From Ilyonectria destructans (Eukaryota; Ascomycota; Sordariomycetes; Hypocreales; Nectriaceae), in NCBI GenBank assembly GCA_020740775.1, contig JAHEWK010000004.1:186001-250000 (forward strand): 64,000 nt of DNA, read 5' to 3'. Below the pieces are notes generated by a model, which saw only the letters and a program-made list of their open reading frames with translations, did no database searches and was not told the origin of the DNA. The position numbers and the translations under genes are program-made. Numbering within the stretch: position 1 is the first letter of the stretch; each line of letters starts with the position of its first letter. This document shows, in pieces, positions 43,375 to 54,744 of the stretch.

Positions 43375-44479
43375 TTGCAAGAGATAATGACAAGACGTTA
43401 TCCCGAGCTGCAGGATGGCAAGGGAGATCGTCAGTAATGCATGCGCACTAAAGTTTCATTCTTTCAATCCTGTATAGTACTGCGTGCTCGGCTGTGGTTC
43501 ATGCTTGATTTTCTAGTTAGTCTAATAAATTTCCTATCACCTACTTGCATTCGTCCACTATGATACCGTAAAAACTCTATAAATTCAGTCGCATTAGCGC
43601 TGAGGATAATGGAGTTCGTATTCATTCCCGTTCCTACTAGCCACTCATAGCTACCAGCTCTACCAAGAGGGTGGATATTTTAACACGCTAATACACCTGA
43701 ATTTAGGGATTTTGTACGGAAGAAGCCTTGAATAAAGTACTGGACTGTATGTTCTCCTTGTCTTGGATGCCCAGGTGCCATTGAAGCTTGCGAAGTTCCC
43801 CAGCCGTAGCTACCCTGTAGAGCCTCGTCACAGTGGTGGGGCTTCTCGCAAGCTACCATGAGATCCCAAAAGGGAAATTCTGATTAGATGTGAGGGATGA
43901 AACAACCTGGAGCATGGTGCTCTTAAGGAGGCAGGGGGCGCTCATTGTATTGGTTGCGACCCCTGTATTACCGTCGTCCAGGGACCAAATCACGGGGGGT
44001 TTGTTTTAGCATCTTGTCTGCTTCGCTTCATCTATCCGAAGGTGGGTTTCTTCATTGTGTGACACCTCGCATAACCCTGTCACGCTCCGAGTTCGGATGG
44101 ACGGAGTAGCTAGCTCAACCATAGTGGTTTCAGGTAAGATGAAGGTGTCGGCTCCTCGGCACATCGCTGCAACTCGCCATTTGTCTCCACTTCCTAAATA
44201 GGTAATTCTGATTATCACAGCTTCGGAACCATGTTTCGGTGCGCCAGCGCCAATGTTGCCGACGGTGATGGTTGAGTCTTCATGATGCTATATAACATCT
44301 TCATGGTCAACTCCAATGGAAGAAAAATCCGCAATACAATCGCTGAGCAGTTCTCTATTCAACTTGTATTCTTTCCATTCTCTCCCTTTCTTAAACTTCG
44401 CAGCCGGACTGCACTCGACTGGAACGAGCTTTCTCTTCTTTACCATTTTTTACCCGATCACTTTCTACAATCCTATACA
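43375..44479. other. Intergenic, no gene recognised
   Basis: 1.1 kb. A weak inverted repeat is present at 43783-43801 / 43838-43856. A minus-strand ORF at 44006-44218 has no domain. The end is the promoter and CT-rich leader of the next gene. Confidence 0.4.
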
Positions 44480-45775
44480 ATGGCGCCATATCCTCGTCTT
44501 TTTTCTTTGCTCACAGCATTCCTATGGCTGGCAAATGAGGCTAGCAGCATGCCAGCCTGCAAACCTGGCAACGAGGCCGCTGCTGCGGTGGGGAAGGCAA
44601 TTTACTTCCTCACTAACGATGAAGCCAACGCAGTTGTTGCGGTTCCTATTGGGAATGACGGCACTCTCTCAAAGGGAGCAGCAACCATGACAGGTGGTGC
44701 AGGCTCCGTGGGTGTTGACGCTCAAGGCCAGCCAGCGACGCCCGATGCGCTGATAAGCCAGTCCTCACTCACCGTTGCAGGCAATGTAAGTCGATACACC
44801 CCTCTCAGACTGCAATCAACCCTTGCTGACCTTGATGTTTAGCACATCTTCGCTGTCAACGCCGGCTCCAACACACTCAGCATGCTGGCCATCTCGCGTT
44901 CCGACCCAACCAAGCTCTCAGTTGTCGGCGAGCCAGTCAAAATCCCCGGCGAGTTCCCCAACACTGTCGCTGCTTCAACCAAGAACAACCTCGTGTGTGT
45001 AGGCACGACTGGTGCCAAGGCCGGAATTTCCTGCAGCAGCTTCTCTAAGAAGGGTTTGGGTGCCATGGACGACCTGCGGCCGTTTGACCTCGGACAGACG
45101 ACACCACCGGTTGGGCCTACTAACACGGTTTCACAAACCCTCTTCTCTGAGGACGAGTCTCTGTTGTTCACCATGGTCAAGGGCGACCCAGCCCAAAACA
45201 AGACGGGTTTCTTGTCTGCTCTCGCCGTCCAGCAGTCTACGGATGCAAACGGAGCCGCAGTCATGACTCTTGCCCAAAAGGACACTCGCAGCTCACCCAA
45301 TGGCACGGCTGTGTTGTTCGGCTCTCAGGTGATCCCGGGCACGTCAAATGTGTTTGCTACGGACGCGTCTTTTGGAGCTGCCATCTTGAGCGTCGACCCT
45401 GCTAGTTGCGAAGCAACAACTGTGGCCACTGGAAAGGTCGACGGCCAGAAAGCCACCTGTTGGGTAGCCATCTCTCCAGCAACCAAGACGGCATTTGTGA
45501 CTGATGTTGGTCGCAACCGGCTCGTGGAGATGAGCACTGACGACGCTAGCATTGTGGGAACGTTGGACCTGTCTTGCAATGGCGACCCAGGCCTCATTGA
45601 CTTGGCCGCTGCTGGCAACTTCATCTACGCTTTGTCACCCGGGAACGGAACCACGGAAGCAGCGGTTACCGTGGTCGACGTGTCGGGCGGCTCAGGATCG
45701 GCGAAGATGGTTCAGCACTTTGAGCTGACAGGGTTGGCGGGAAAGACTGCACAGGGAATGAAGGTCCTCGCATAA
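44480..45775 (+). CDS. Secreted beta-propeller protein, 3-carboxymuconate-cyclase-like
   Basis: Two exons, 44480-44785 and 44843-45775, separated by a 57-nt intron, give 412 aa; the ATG at 44480 opens a signal peptide (MAPYPRLFSLLTAFLWLANE). The mature part matches the fungal secreted family usually labelled 3-carboxymuconate cyclase: AIYFLTNDEANAVVAVPIG, HIFAVNAGSNTLSMLAIS, EFPNTVAASTKNNLVCVGTT and AGISCSSFSKKGLGAMDDL. Repeating Gly/Asp/Asn turns suggest a seven-bladed propeller. The enzymatic label comes from distant similarity to muconate-lactonising enzymes and is not proven for the secreted fungal group, several of which are abundant wall-associated or antigenic proteins. It lies between two other secreted or surface genes. 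Confidence 0.85.
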
Positions 45776-46662
45776 TAGAAAAGCTACCTGAAGTGGAGTG
45801 GTCTGAATTGTAAGCCGGACATAGCTAGAGCTGTCATGTTGAGGATAGATAGAGTCATTAAATACGGATGGTGCCTTACCCCTAACTACGTTAGTCAGTG
45901 AATGCAAGTGTTAAATTGTAGTAAATATAGCAAAACAAATGAATACCTGACGAATGAAACTCTCATTCTTTATAGAATATGATTGAGCGGTGCTATAGTT
46001 GTGAGGAGATACGGGTTTGCCAAGGTCCACAATGAGAGGGGCGCGACACGACCTCCTACTCTTCGGAGCAGTAGATAGGTGTTACAGACTCGTTATTAGC
46101 CACGGTAAGCTCATAACCACGCACTCGGGCATTCGAATCAACGTCGATACAAGGTTGCGCTTCAGCTTGCCGCAGGGATCGCTATCGTCGGTAAGAATGA
46201 GGGACATTCGCTTCGTCGGCGTGCCGCTTATGGGCACGGCGCTCCTGACGCCATGCGCATCAAGATAGAGTGTCAGAGAAAGCGGCCGTAGCCATAGTAG
46301 GATGTCTCCCGCAGTGAGCCGCCATAGCAGTCGCGTTTGGGTGTACAAACTACAAGGCACAGGCAATATCTAGACTGAGCTACCCTGCAACTGGACGAGG
46401 ACCACTCGCGTCGATGGCAGAGAGTTGGGTAATGTGAAATTGCGGATTAGACTAAAAAGAGTGAATATTATTGCACATCATTACCCGCATCACTTCTTTT
46501 CTTCCCGGTAAATTCGGGGCTGTAGTAAGAATAACTAGAGACCTGGTAGACACGGTCGTGCTAGAATTTTACATTTGAGTCTTTCCGAAGTTGGCGCATT
46601 GAGATGAGTACAGTCCGTCTTCTACAAAAGATCTTCATCTTATTAATCATCCGGTCCCTAAA
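45776..46662. other. Intergenic between convergent genes
   Basis: About 0.9 kb between the 3' ends of the propeller and receptor genes. ORFs near 46017-46366 on both strands are unsupported. Confidence 0.4.
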
Positions 46663-48139
46663 TTACATCCTCGTGTCCTTAACCTGTTTACTATGATCCG
46701 ATAAATTATCCATTTCAACAATGTCAAATTGCGCATACTCAGTGCGTTGCTGGCGGTTCAACCTTCTCTGCGACACATCGTAGTCGGAATATTTAGACGG
46801 TCGTGAATGGCCTGACGAGCCCATCAATCTCGATGCGAATCGCTTCAGGAATTTCCGAAAGGTGGACATAGAGCCGCAGATGATGAAGAGGTTGACTTCG
46901 ACAAACCTGCAACGGTCAGTATCTTGCTTCCATCTTCTATGCCTGCAGCAAACAGGTTAGAGGAAAGAGTTGGCGCCTTACGACCAAAAGTTGGCTGGCG
47001 CGGCCGTCCAGGGGATGTCGGAAGCTCCCAAGAGTGACGGCAGGTAAATCATCCGAATAATCGAGGTCGCGACGGTTCTGCACGCATCTCGTCAGCCATG
47101 AAAATGTCTTGCTGCCCCCCAAGGTTGCGTGATGAGAAGCGAGGTAACCTACACTGAGCCAATGCCAAACATCACGCCAGCTCCGACCTTCTGTACCAGT
47201 GGCATCTTCAAACGAACAATGGTCGGAATGGGTATGATGAAGAGAATAACATCAGACACAATGTTGGCAACCGCGATGGCAATATACATAACCGCCGCGT
47301 TGACACATTTTCCCGTGGCAAAAGCGTACGGGTCCCAGGAGGCGCGAATGGGCTTACATCCAAATAGAAGCAGCATAGCAATGACGGTGGTGTAGCTGGC
47401 CACCATGAAGATTGTCGCCCAGATAGTTATCCTAAACCACTTCTGGGGCGATATTTGGAGGTAGAAGGTCAAGAGAGATGTCTTGCTGAGGCCATTGCAT
47501 GTTATGAAGATGGGAGCAACGATGTAGGAGCTCTATTGTGTCAAGACGTGAGTAGCCTGTCACGCGGAGCCAAGTTTCGTGACTCTCCAGCGTACGGTGG
47601 ACATGAACGTACGAGCATGTGCTTCTCGAAGACTTCAATGGGCATCTCCCATGCATGGTGGCACAACCCTCCAATCGATACAGACCCTTGAGGAACATTG
47701 TCAGTTTGAGAGTCGTCCAACAAGCCTCAACAGACGAGTTTTTCTTACAGATCTGTACCGACTGCATCACAACCGACGCGACCTTTCGAGAAGCAAGACG
47801 TCAGTAGGCAGCGACCAGATGCATCGGCTATCGAAGCCGATGACTGGAATTCTCACCCAAGCAAGACAAATTAGAACTAGAAGTGAGGATGCGAGTTAGC
47901 TTGGAATTTCTCACTGGTTGAGGGTGTGCCATACCATCGTCAATCCTCAGACTCCCGGTGATAAAGTGCTTCGTGTAGATTCTTTGAACGAGGCAAATTA
48001 AAGCCAAGGGTCCTAGGATGCCGAATATGAGGAAGTGGTCGAGCGCCCTCTGTTGCTGGGGATTGTCAAAATCCACCACGTAGCCGTCTGGCGGCGAGAG
48101 AAACGTGGTCACGCCGTTTGTTACCGGGTAGGAAGTCAT
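46663..48139 (-). CDS. PTH11-like seven-transmembrane receptor (fungal rhodopsin-domain family)
   Basis: Seven exons are needed: 47935-48139, 47857-47876, 47749-47782, 47613-47686, 47153-47532, 46982-47077 and 46663-46906, with six introns of 58-80 nt and all phases closing, giving 350 aa. The ATG at 48139 gives a short extracellular N-terminus; an in-frame ATG at 48415 would add 92 residues with no known match. Seven hydrophobic segments follow: HFLIFGILGPLALICLVQ, LRIDDVLICLAWVASVV, HMLSSYIVAPIFITCNGLS, WATIFMVASYTTVIAMLLL, VMYIAIAVANIVSDVILFI, GAGVMFGIGSVTVATSIIRM and FVEVNLFIICGSM. Family landmarks RIDD, LSKTSLLTFYLQIS and FGCKPIRASWDP are present. Such receptors sense surfaces or nutrients in filamentous fungi (Magnaporthe Pth11 for appressorium formation). 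No CFEM domain is seen. The 20-nt exon 2 is short but is required by both frame and homology. Confidence 0.88.
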
Positions 48140-49154
48140 AGCTTGAGTCGCGGAAGTTCCGACTGACAAAAGCAGTTCAATCCCCCAAGTAGATTGAGGC
48201 GTGTTCGGCCATCTGACAGTATTGTATGCTGTGTCGCAGATCAGGGTCTCGCAAGTTTGGTCTAGGAGACCTCTACCTTGGCCAGTGCGGGAGACCTCTC
48301 CTGGTCTCTGACAGGAAGTTGGGAATAAGCAAATTGTGGGAGAAACACAGAGTAGACCAACAGACGTTAGAGGGATAGTGGCTTGTCCAGAATCCTTGCT
48401 AGCCAATGCCTCCATGTAACGTCCAGGGCTTCGGGCCGCATACTCGATCCATTAATGGGATGACCCATTGATGGGGCGCAGCATACCAGCCATGGCCCAT
48501 GGGCTTTATTCAAGAGACTCTATTGCCCTGCCTTGGACACAACCAACACACTTTTACTCCGCAGTCTGTAGTCCCAGTGTGCGATGGAACCCCTGCATGT
48601 TGTTAGTGTACGGGGAGATCCGGCACATGGATCTGTCCGGCTCCTTGTAAAAGCCAAGATCGGCTACAGCATCTCACCGCACGCATTGGCGGGTAATTAT
48701 ACTTAGCAGTACCGTAGCAACTTAAAATCCCCAGTCAACAACCGACGCATTACAACCAACAACCAACAACCAACAGTGGACAACCAACACCATGCAGAAA
48801 ACAACCAATTATCGGCTCCCTCAAACTCGGCCTGGATGCAGACCATGACCAATTGGCCTGTACCGAAAATTCTTGCAGCCGGGGTGGAAACTGTCCCGGG
48901 TTTACGAGTACAGTCATCTCTGCGCACCGGGGTCGGGTACACACCCATGTTCGATAATTACATGTAGGCCCTTGTTACCTGCAGCTAACAACCTGCAGCC
49001 AATGCTACCAATATGCCATCGATATGTCAGGCTCCGCTCCACGTATCGCACAAAAGTCTGCGGGAATTTCCTGTATTCAGGACCTCTCTTACTTCTTCCA
49101 CCTACCTGTCTTCCTTTCACTCTACCTCTCACACACTGAATCCAACCAGACACA
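48140..49154. promoter_or_regulatory. Shared divergent intergenic region (receptor / EthD protein)
   Basis: About 1 kb between divergent start codons, holding both promoters. It includes a 7-bp tandem repeat (listed) and, just before the EthD ATG, a CT-rich leader (CTTCCTTTCACTCTACCTCT). Confidence 0.45.
48753..48787. repeat. 7-bp tandem repeat (CAACCAA)
   Basis: Three tandem CAACCAA units, one variant (CAGTGGA), then a further copy. It lies within the divergent promoter region. Confidence 0.75.
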
Positions 49155-49777
49155 ATGGTTCGTTTCACACCTACCGTCGCCGTTCTTACGGCTCTGGTTG
49201 GAGCGACGCTTGCTTCGTGCTATTCCAACACAGGCCTCCTCCAGATGGTCACCTACGTCAAGCGCCGTCCTGACCTCACTCGTGACGAGTTCTGGCAATA
49301 CTGGGAGACTCAGCACGCCCCCAAGGTCGTCCCCTTGGCTACCCACTTCAACATCACCCGCTACCAACAGGTATGAAGAACCCATGGAATCAACTGACCT
49401 TCCTCGGCGGGTTTTACCAAGTATTCCACTGACATACTCAATTTTCCATAATCTAGATCCAGGTTGGAGGCAAGATCCCCCCCACTGCAGCTGGAGCCTC
49501 TGAGCCGGACTCCAACGAGCTCGTCGACTTTGACGGCATTGCCATGTTCTTGTACTCATCGTCTGATGTCCTGACCGCAATGCTCTCACACCCTTACTAC
49601 CTCGAGGTTGTCGAGCCTGATGAGCACGTCTTTATCGACAAGGATGCTTTCGGTAGCGGCATGGTTGCAACATATATCGGCGAGAACATTGAGGCTGTGG
49701 ATCGGGCTAAGGATGTCTGGGTTGGCGACAAGGCCACGAGGAAGAAGTTCCAAAAGCTATTCAACTCTTACCTGTGA
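49155..49777 (+). CDS. Secreted EthD-domain protein
   Basis: Two exons, 49155-49370 and 49457-49777, with an 86-nt intron, give 178 aa. The start is in CACAATGGT context and opens a signal peptide (MVRFTPTVAVLTALVGATLA). The EthD domain, a dimeric ferredoxin-like alpha/beta barrel, follows: LLQMVTYVKRRPDLTRDEFW, YWETQHAPKVVPLATHFNI, then VDFDGIAMFLYSSSDVLTAM and DEHVFIDKDAFG. EthD-like proteins are often found near oxidoreductases, in ether-degrading bacteria and in fungal polyketide clusters, where some act as decarboxylases or cyclases. Secretion is unusual for that role. It opens the 49-62 kb group of regulators, SnoaL-like, exporter and nitroreductase genes. Confidence 0.88.
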
Positions 49778-50216
49778 GCAATAGATGCTCTGGTATACAA
49801 TAATACATAATGCTGCGCCGAGATAGAATGTCCCTAACCTTACTCTTAGTATAAAACGCAGTTCAGCGATTGAGCTCCCTTATTGCTAGAAGGATAGCCG
49901 TGGCATCTTTGCTTGGTGACGTCGACGTTAGTGGATGACGCTGTGCTAGATATTGTCTGTCGCCCATGGCAACCGACTAAACTTCGGCTACCACTCTTGC
50001 ACATTGGGTCGTCTTACTAAATTTACCTAACTTATTTATGAAGCAAAGAAACTGGGGATTTGGTTCTGCTCCGTGGCCCACTTCTTTCATCGCCACCCTG
50101 TTCCGGCCTACTCGTGGGCGAAATGTTCTTTCAGTCGTCAGTCTGACGTTCCAACTCTGACCAAATCTCTGCAAATAACAACGATCCCGTCTATATAATA
50201 ATCCGGAATATCCGGC
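49778..50216. other. Intergenic, promoter of the zinc-cluster regulator
   Basis: About 440 bases. The minus-strand frames across 49977-50350 overlap the first exons of the regulator and are shadows. Confidence 0.4.
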
Positions 50217-52645
50217 ATGAAATTTGCAACCCCGCCAGTAAAGGTGGCGTGCTTGGCTTGGTAGGTCCCCTGGCACGAGAACCATCCAGCCCTACTAATC
50301 AACGAGGGAAAGTCGCGCATCAAGAACCCGTTGCGATGGAGGCCAAACATGCCATAATGTGAGTTCTAGACCCGAGATGCAAGAAAACCACTGTAGAAGC
50401 TCACAGCTTATCCTCGTTTCCTAGTGTCTGGTTCGAAACCGAGAGTGCCGCTACGCCCCTAGCAAAAGAGGCGGCTCACGGAGGACAAGAGCACACCCAT
50501 GGAATGCCGACAGCCTTCCTGCAGCACAACGTTCCAACCGAACATCACAACATTTTCCAAGCGACTGTCCGTATTTCTCCAGACTTGCCATTCTCGAAAT
50601 CTTCTGACGAGGCTGAATAGTTACCGCCCTCGAGCAAATTGGCCATCTCATTTCCCCTGGCGCAGGGCTGAAACGTCCCGAATATGTTGAAGAGCGTCCC
50701 GAGGCAGATACAGGGCGCCACCCCGGAGTTACAATAAATCCTATTGGACATTTCCCTTTAAGGGTTTATGGAAGTGACAAGGCCGTGTAAGTGTTATTAC
50801 CCGTGGGCTGGGCCTGAGAGTGAATCCTGACAAATGAAGATTGAATGCATACTACACGTATATTCACCAATATTTCCCAATACTCCCCCCACCCATTTCA
50901 CCATTAGAACCCGATCAACCCATGCAATGGCCTTCCACAGAAGCCTTCAAAACCCTTCCATATACCACTTCTCCACTCAGTCTAGCAATATCTGCAGTAC
51001 TAGCCCTCATTCCCTTGCGACAGGAGGAACATTGCGATACAGTGGTATCTACAGCTGCGCGAACGTCTTTGGCACAGAGGTTTGCCCACGCAGCGCTTGA
51101 GCATATCGAGGCTGACTCTGAATTTCTCGACTTCACCACAGCGCAGCCTCCGGGGTCGCTGGACGAGGAGCTACCTATATCTCGCGCTCCCTTTCACTCA
51201 CAAGCCCCCGCAGAGCTTGAAAGTGTCCTCGCTCTTCTTATTCTGGGCAACTACGAACACGCTCAACGCGGAAACCTGCTTAAAATGACTTGTCGCGCGA
51301 GCCAAGCGTTAGTTACGGCAAAGAACTTGTCTCTCCATCGCCTGGGGCCAGAAACCGACAGGTTCTCAGAAGCGAGGAGAAGAGCGTGGTGGATGACAGT
51401 GAGTACCTTTTGGTAAGAGGATGGGCAATGCGCTGAATATATAGTACTATTACGCACATTTGTGTTCCGTCGTTCGCCAGAGCGTAAGTGTTTGGTGGAA
51501 CTAACACATTTGAAATGGCTTAAGCTGACTAGATGTTGGGCCCGATATATAGGCATCGATAAACGTTGATGACGATAGCGAGTTCATAACTCCATACCCT
51601 CGGATAGAATCCGATCCAGAGGTCAGCCAGCCATACATCTGGAAAAGTCTTTGGTCTGACTTGACAGGCATGGACCATTTTTATCGAATCGCTGCGTATC
51701 TCTGTAGCCAGTGTTCGATTCACAGCTAGCCACAAAGCCTCTCTTGAGTCACAGGCGGAAGCTGACAGCATTTACGAACAAATGGACAAGCTTGACAGAT
51801 GGGTGGTGCTGGCTGCTGCGAGAGCGGAATCAGACCTGCCCGTGTTATCAACTGCGCAGCTGGATCCCGCAAGTGAGCTCGTGACGGCTCAAGTTATGCG
51901 ACGCATTTGTCGAATCAGATTTTCCAGGTGTGTATCAATCCTTTTTGAAAGCCAGATCTGGCCAAGAAGTAGTACAGTCCTTAGGCTCCGCTCTAACACC
52001 AAAATCGACAGTGCGAGAATCCGGATCCATCGGTATCACGCATTCTCGGACATTCCGCTGTTTGGAAAGAATCATTGTGATCTTACGCCTTCCAATATTT
52101 TGAACGTTTCCACCAGTGACCTGGTGTCCATGAGCGACACTGCATCCGCCCTGCTACCGGCACCGACTTTCACTTGCGATCAATCAGCTGCAATATGTGT
52201 TGAATCTGCTCTGACAATTTCTCGACAACTACAGAACTTGCCGGCTCCGAATGCTGATTACGCTGGCAATGTACTTTCTTGCACTATGCCTACAACTTCG
52301 TGCTGCGCAATGCAGGCTAGTTACGCCTTGTTGATGCAGTTTTGTAGACTCCGCGTTATGTCTCAAATCCCCGTCGTGCCTCCAAGCAGCAAAACCTCCG
52401 CAGAACGCCTGAGTGAGGAACTTCGTCATGGGTTAGATGGAATTATTGCTGCAATGGAAGGTTTCGCGGGGGTATTCCAAGCAATCAGTGGCATGACAGG
52501 TCAGTAGGAGGCATCTGCTACTCCAAGCACATCTCTCTAATCTTCCCGTTTGTGATTCAAGCTGACATATCTCACCTTCCTAGATGAAGTTGATGCTGCC
52601 TACCAAGTTGCCTTTCAGGTCACCTTCCCTGAGCTTGGAGATTAA
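50217..52645 (+). CDS. Zn(II)2Cys6 fungal-specific transcription factor (ten exons)
   Basis: Exons: 50217-50260, 50313-50358, 50425-50566, 50621-50786, 50840-51398, 51445-51483, 51553-51621, 51668-51927, 52012-52499 and 52584-52645; 624 aa. The zinc cluster is split over the first three exons and becomes perfect only on splicing: C12-x2-C15-x6-C22-x5-C28-x2-C31-x6-C38, followed by basic SKRGGSRRTR. The middle region is typical: YYTYIHQYFPILPPP, SRASQALVTAKNLSLHRLG, EARRRAWWMT, DDDSEFITPYPRI, DPEAWTIFIESLRIS, then SSARIRIHRYHAFSDIPLF. Nine introns are all 46-84 nt. The weakest junction is intron 3 (50567-50620, donor GTCCGT); the alternative donor four bases on (GTATTT at 50571) breaks the frame. 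It should act in the nucleus as a pathway regulator; the likely targets are neighbours such as the EthD, SnoaL, exporter or nitroreductase genes. Confidence 0.85.
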
Positions 52646-53676
52646 ATCGAGGCCATGATCCTACAAAGTCCTTTTGCTACTGAGTTCGAGATATCTTTTG
52701 AGCTTTTTCAACTGCAAGCGCAAGGTATACTGACTATCAAGGTTCAGGAACACTTGATAGGTACATATGGCTTAATTAATCTTGATGCAGAAAATAATTT
52801 GCTGGTTTCTACCCTGGGAATCTTGACGCTTGACTCGTCTCTATTGAGGCAGCTCCGCCTACTAGCACTAATTGTATACAAGACTTTCTAGAGGTCACGT
52901 CCTGATTGCCTGATGTAGAGTGATCCAATACTATATGTTAGGCAAATATTGGATAGCGTACGGCAGGTTCAATCTCAGGGATTAATGCTCAATAGGGTGT
53001 GGTTACGGGACCGATTGGCAGGCGGTTCGCTTAGCGATGTTACCTTCGCATATCATGTGACAAAATTTGGCATCTCCCTGAAGATCGGACGGCTGGCTAC
53101 GAGCTGTGTTAGCCTCGGAAGGCGAGTGATGGCAGATCTCTTTGCTAGTAATCAAGGGATATACACCTAAAAGTACCACATGTAGACCCAAGAACGCGCT
53201 ACATTGTAGCAGATCACACATTTGCGACTTCGACAAGGCACGTCAAGAACCTGGCATTTGTCAAAGACGGGAATCCTACCGCTTTGATGGACGGAAGCCG
53301 GGTAATTCACCTTCGAGAACTCGATATAGGTTTGTGTTTGACACTGACAGGCCAAAGATTGGCACCAAGCTAACGTCAATCCCGATTACTGGCGCCAGTT
53401 TACACAGTATCGAAACTTCACTCTGGCATTCCTGGTCTAGGATTCGTATTAAGGGTCAACGAATATCGATAAAGTGCAGTGATGTGAAACAGATCCCAGC
53501 ATCGAGCTGTCGCAATATGCCCGAGTTCAATAGGATTCCGATTCAGAGTATCTCTGGGACGTGATAAAATATCACAGACTTCCCGTTTAAAGAAGTAGTG
53601 ATAGAATCTTGCTTTAATGACACTATGCCCTATGCTATTGCAAAAGGAGCTAAATCTGTTGGCGAAACGTTCCAAG
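52646..53676. other. Intergenic, no gene recognised
   Basis: Short ORFs only. A plus-strand frame at about 53180-53330 (TRYIVADHTFATSTRHVKN, then AFVKDGNPTALMDGSRVIHL) is coherent and may be an isolated exon or relic, but I cannot identify it. Confidence 0.4.
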
Positions 53677-54176
53677 TTAAAACAGGCCCAATTTCTCAGC
53701 TTCTCTCCAAACCTCTTCGATGAGGGCCGTGTCAAGGTAGTCTCTGACCATGATCACTTTGCCATCTTCATTCCACTTTATCACCAAAGCATAACGGTTG
53801 AAATACTCCTTGCCTATTGCAGATTAATCCCAGCTCCTGGACCCCAAGTATCTGAGAAGGAAGCAGAAGAGGCAAAGATCTCACCGGATTTCCGAGTACC
53901 ACGAGCTTCCAATTCCATTGTTGTCCACTCATAATTCTCACCTCCAAAGAAAACATTCACCATATCGAGTTGGGGTGGGTCTCTAAGGGCTTTGATCAAC
54001 TTTCCAATTGTGTTGCCCCAAAGCTCGGTAAGGCTGGTGTAACGTCCGGTACCAGGGCCGCTGCCCATAATAGTCCACTCGACATCCTCTGCCACGCGGG
54101 ACCAAAAAGGCCCACCGTTTGCAACCGGTTGATCAGCAAAGATACTTTCGAGCTCCTCTTTCGTGAGATAGGGCAT
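53677..54176 (-). CDS. SnoaL-like / NTF2-fold protein
   Basis: Two exons, 53885-54176 and 53677-53813, with a 71-nt intron, give 142 aa; the ATG at 54176 is used, since the longer open frame begins with GTG. The protein begins MPYLTKEELESIFADQPVAN, has VEWTIMGSGPGTGRYTSLTE and WGNTIGKLIKALRDPP, and the last exon reads NRYALVIKWNEDGKVIMVRD followed by YLDTALIEEVW. This is the pattern of fungal SnoaL-like NTF2-fold proteins: the fold is one cone-shaped barrel in which bacterial members close polyketide rings, while many fungal ones have no known reaction. Placed between two zinc-cluster regulators, it may act in the same small-molecule pathway. Confidence 0.85.
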
Positions 54177-54387
54177 GGTGACGGTTGCGTGATGGAAGAA
54201 AGATGATCCTAGCGATCGAGAAGGCTCGTGACAAAGGATGGTCTTGTTTTCACGATTGATTGAAAGTGGCAGTGTATCACTTATATTGCGATAAATATCA
54301 CGCACAAAGCCTTGACGAAGTTCAAAGACCGAACATGGTATCGAATCTCTGACAAGGGTTCATCCAGTCTAGACAGGCTGCGAGCCT

Positions 54388-54408
54388 GTCGACTGTCGAC
54401 TGTCGACT
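54388..54408. repeat. 7-bp tandem repeat, GTCGACT x 3
   Basis: Three perfect copies of GTCGACT, each overlapping a GTCGAC palindrome. It lies 5' of the SnoaL-like gene (about 210 bases from its ATG), so it could hold binding sites of a dimeric zinc-cluster regulator; there is no direct support for this. Confidence 0.85.
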
Positions 54409-54497
54409 CTACCTGTCAGATCCCACGTAGAAGGGATCTCGACCTTCGCATGGATCGGCCGCCAGCAACGCAGTGATGGTGTCTATTCCGTGGGGAT

Positions 54498-54582
54498 CCG
54501 CCTCTACAAAGCGATGTGCTAGTTCTCGAAGTTCATGTATTTAGCTTGAATAGGCTTCATGTTGCATCGAATAGCTCAGGGC
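54498..54582 (+). repeat. 85-bp direct repeat, copy 1
   Basis: Runs from CCGCCTCTACAAAG to AATAGCTCAGGGC. It matches 54745-54829 at about 77 of 85 positions with no gaps; six of the eight differences are transitions. Confidence 0.8.
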
Positions 54583-54744
54583 CCGCCGCGCTCTTGCAAC
54601 TTATACCCATATTAGTTACTCCGTTGTAAGCCGGTTATAGTTAGCCCGATACTTGGAACTTTTGTTTTATGGAGCCTCAATGGTCAGGGGCAAATTCCGC
54701 TGTAGTAAGTTCAAGGAGGGGAGCTATGGGGCTGAGCGGTTTCA

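Noticed and set aside
42469..43387. Large minus-strand (303 codons) and alternative plus-strand frames across the Egh16 repeat tract
   Set aside because: The repeat leaves all frames open; only the plus frame with the conserved domain and signal peptide is credible.
43783..43856. Inverted repeat (19-bp arms)
   Set aside because: Only about 14 of 19 positions pair, so a functional hairpin or element end is not supported.
48140..48415. N-terminal extension of the PTH11-like receptor to the ATG at 48415
   Set aside because: The added 92 residues show neither a signal peptide nor a CFEM pattern, and receptor homology starts near 48139.
50138..50350. Minus-strand 70-codon ORF upstream of the first regulator
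   Set aside because: It overlaps exons 1-2 of the zinc-cluster regulator, whose spliced product gives a perfect C6 motif.
50336..50786. Alternative frame from an ATG at 50336 that reads on through two splice junctions
   Set aside because: It is open and splice-consistent, but loses the zinc cluster that appears when the frame from 50217 is used.
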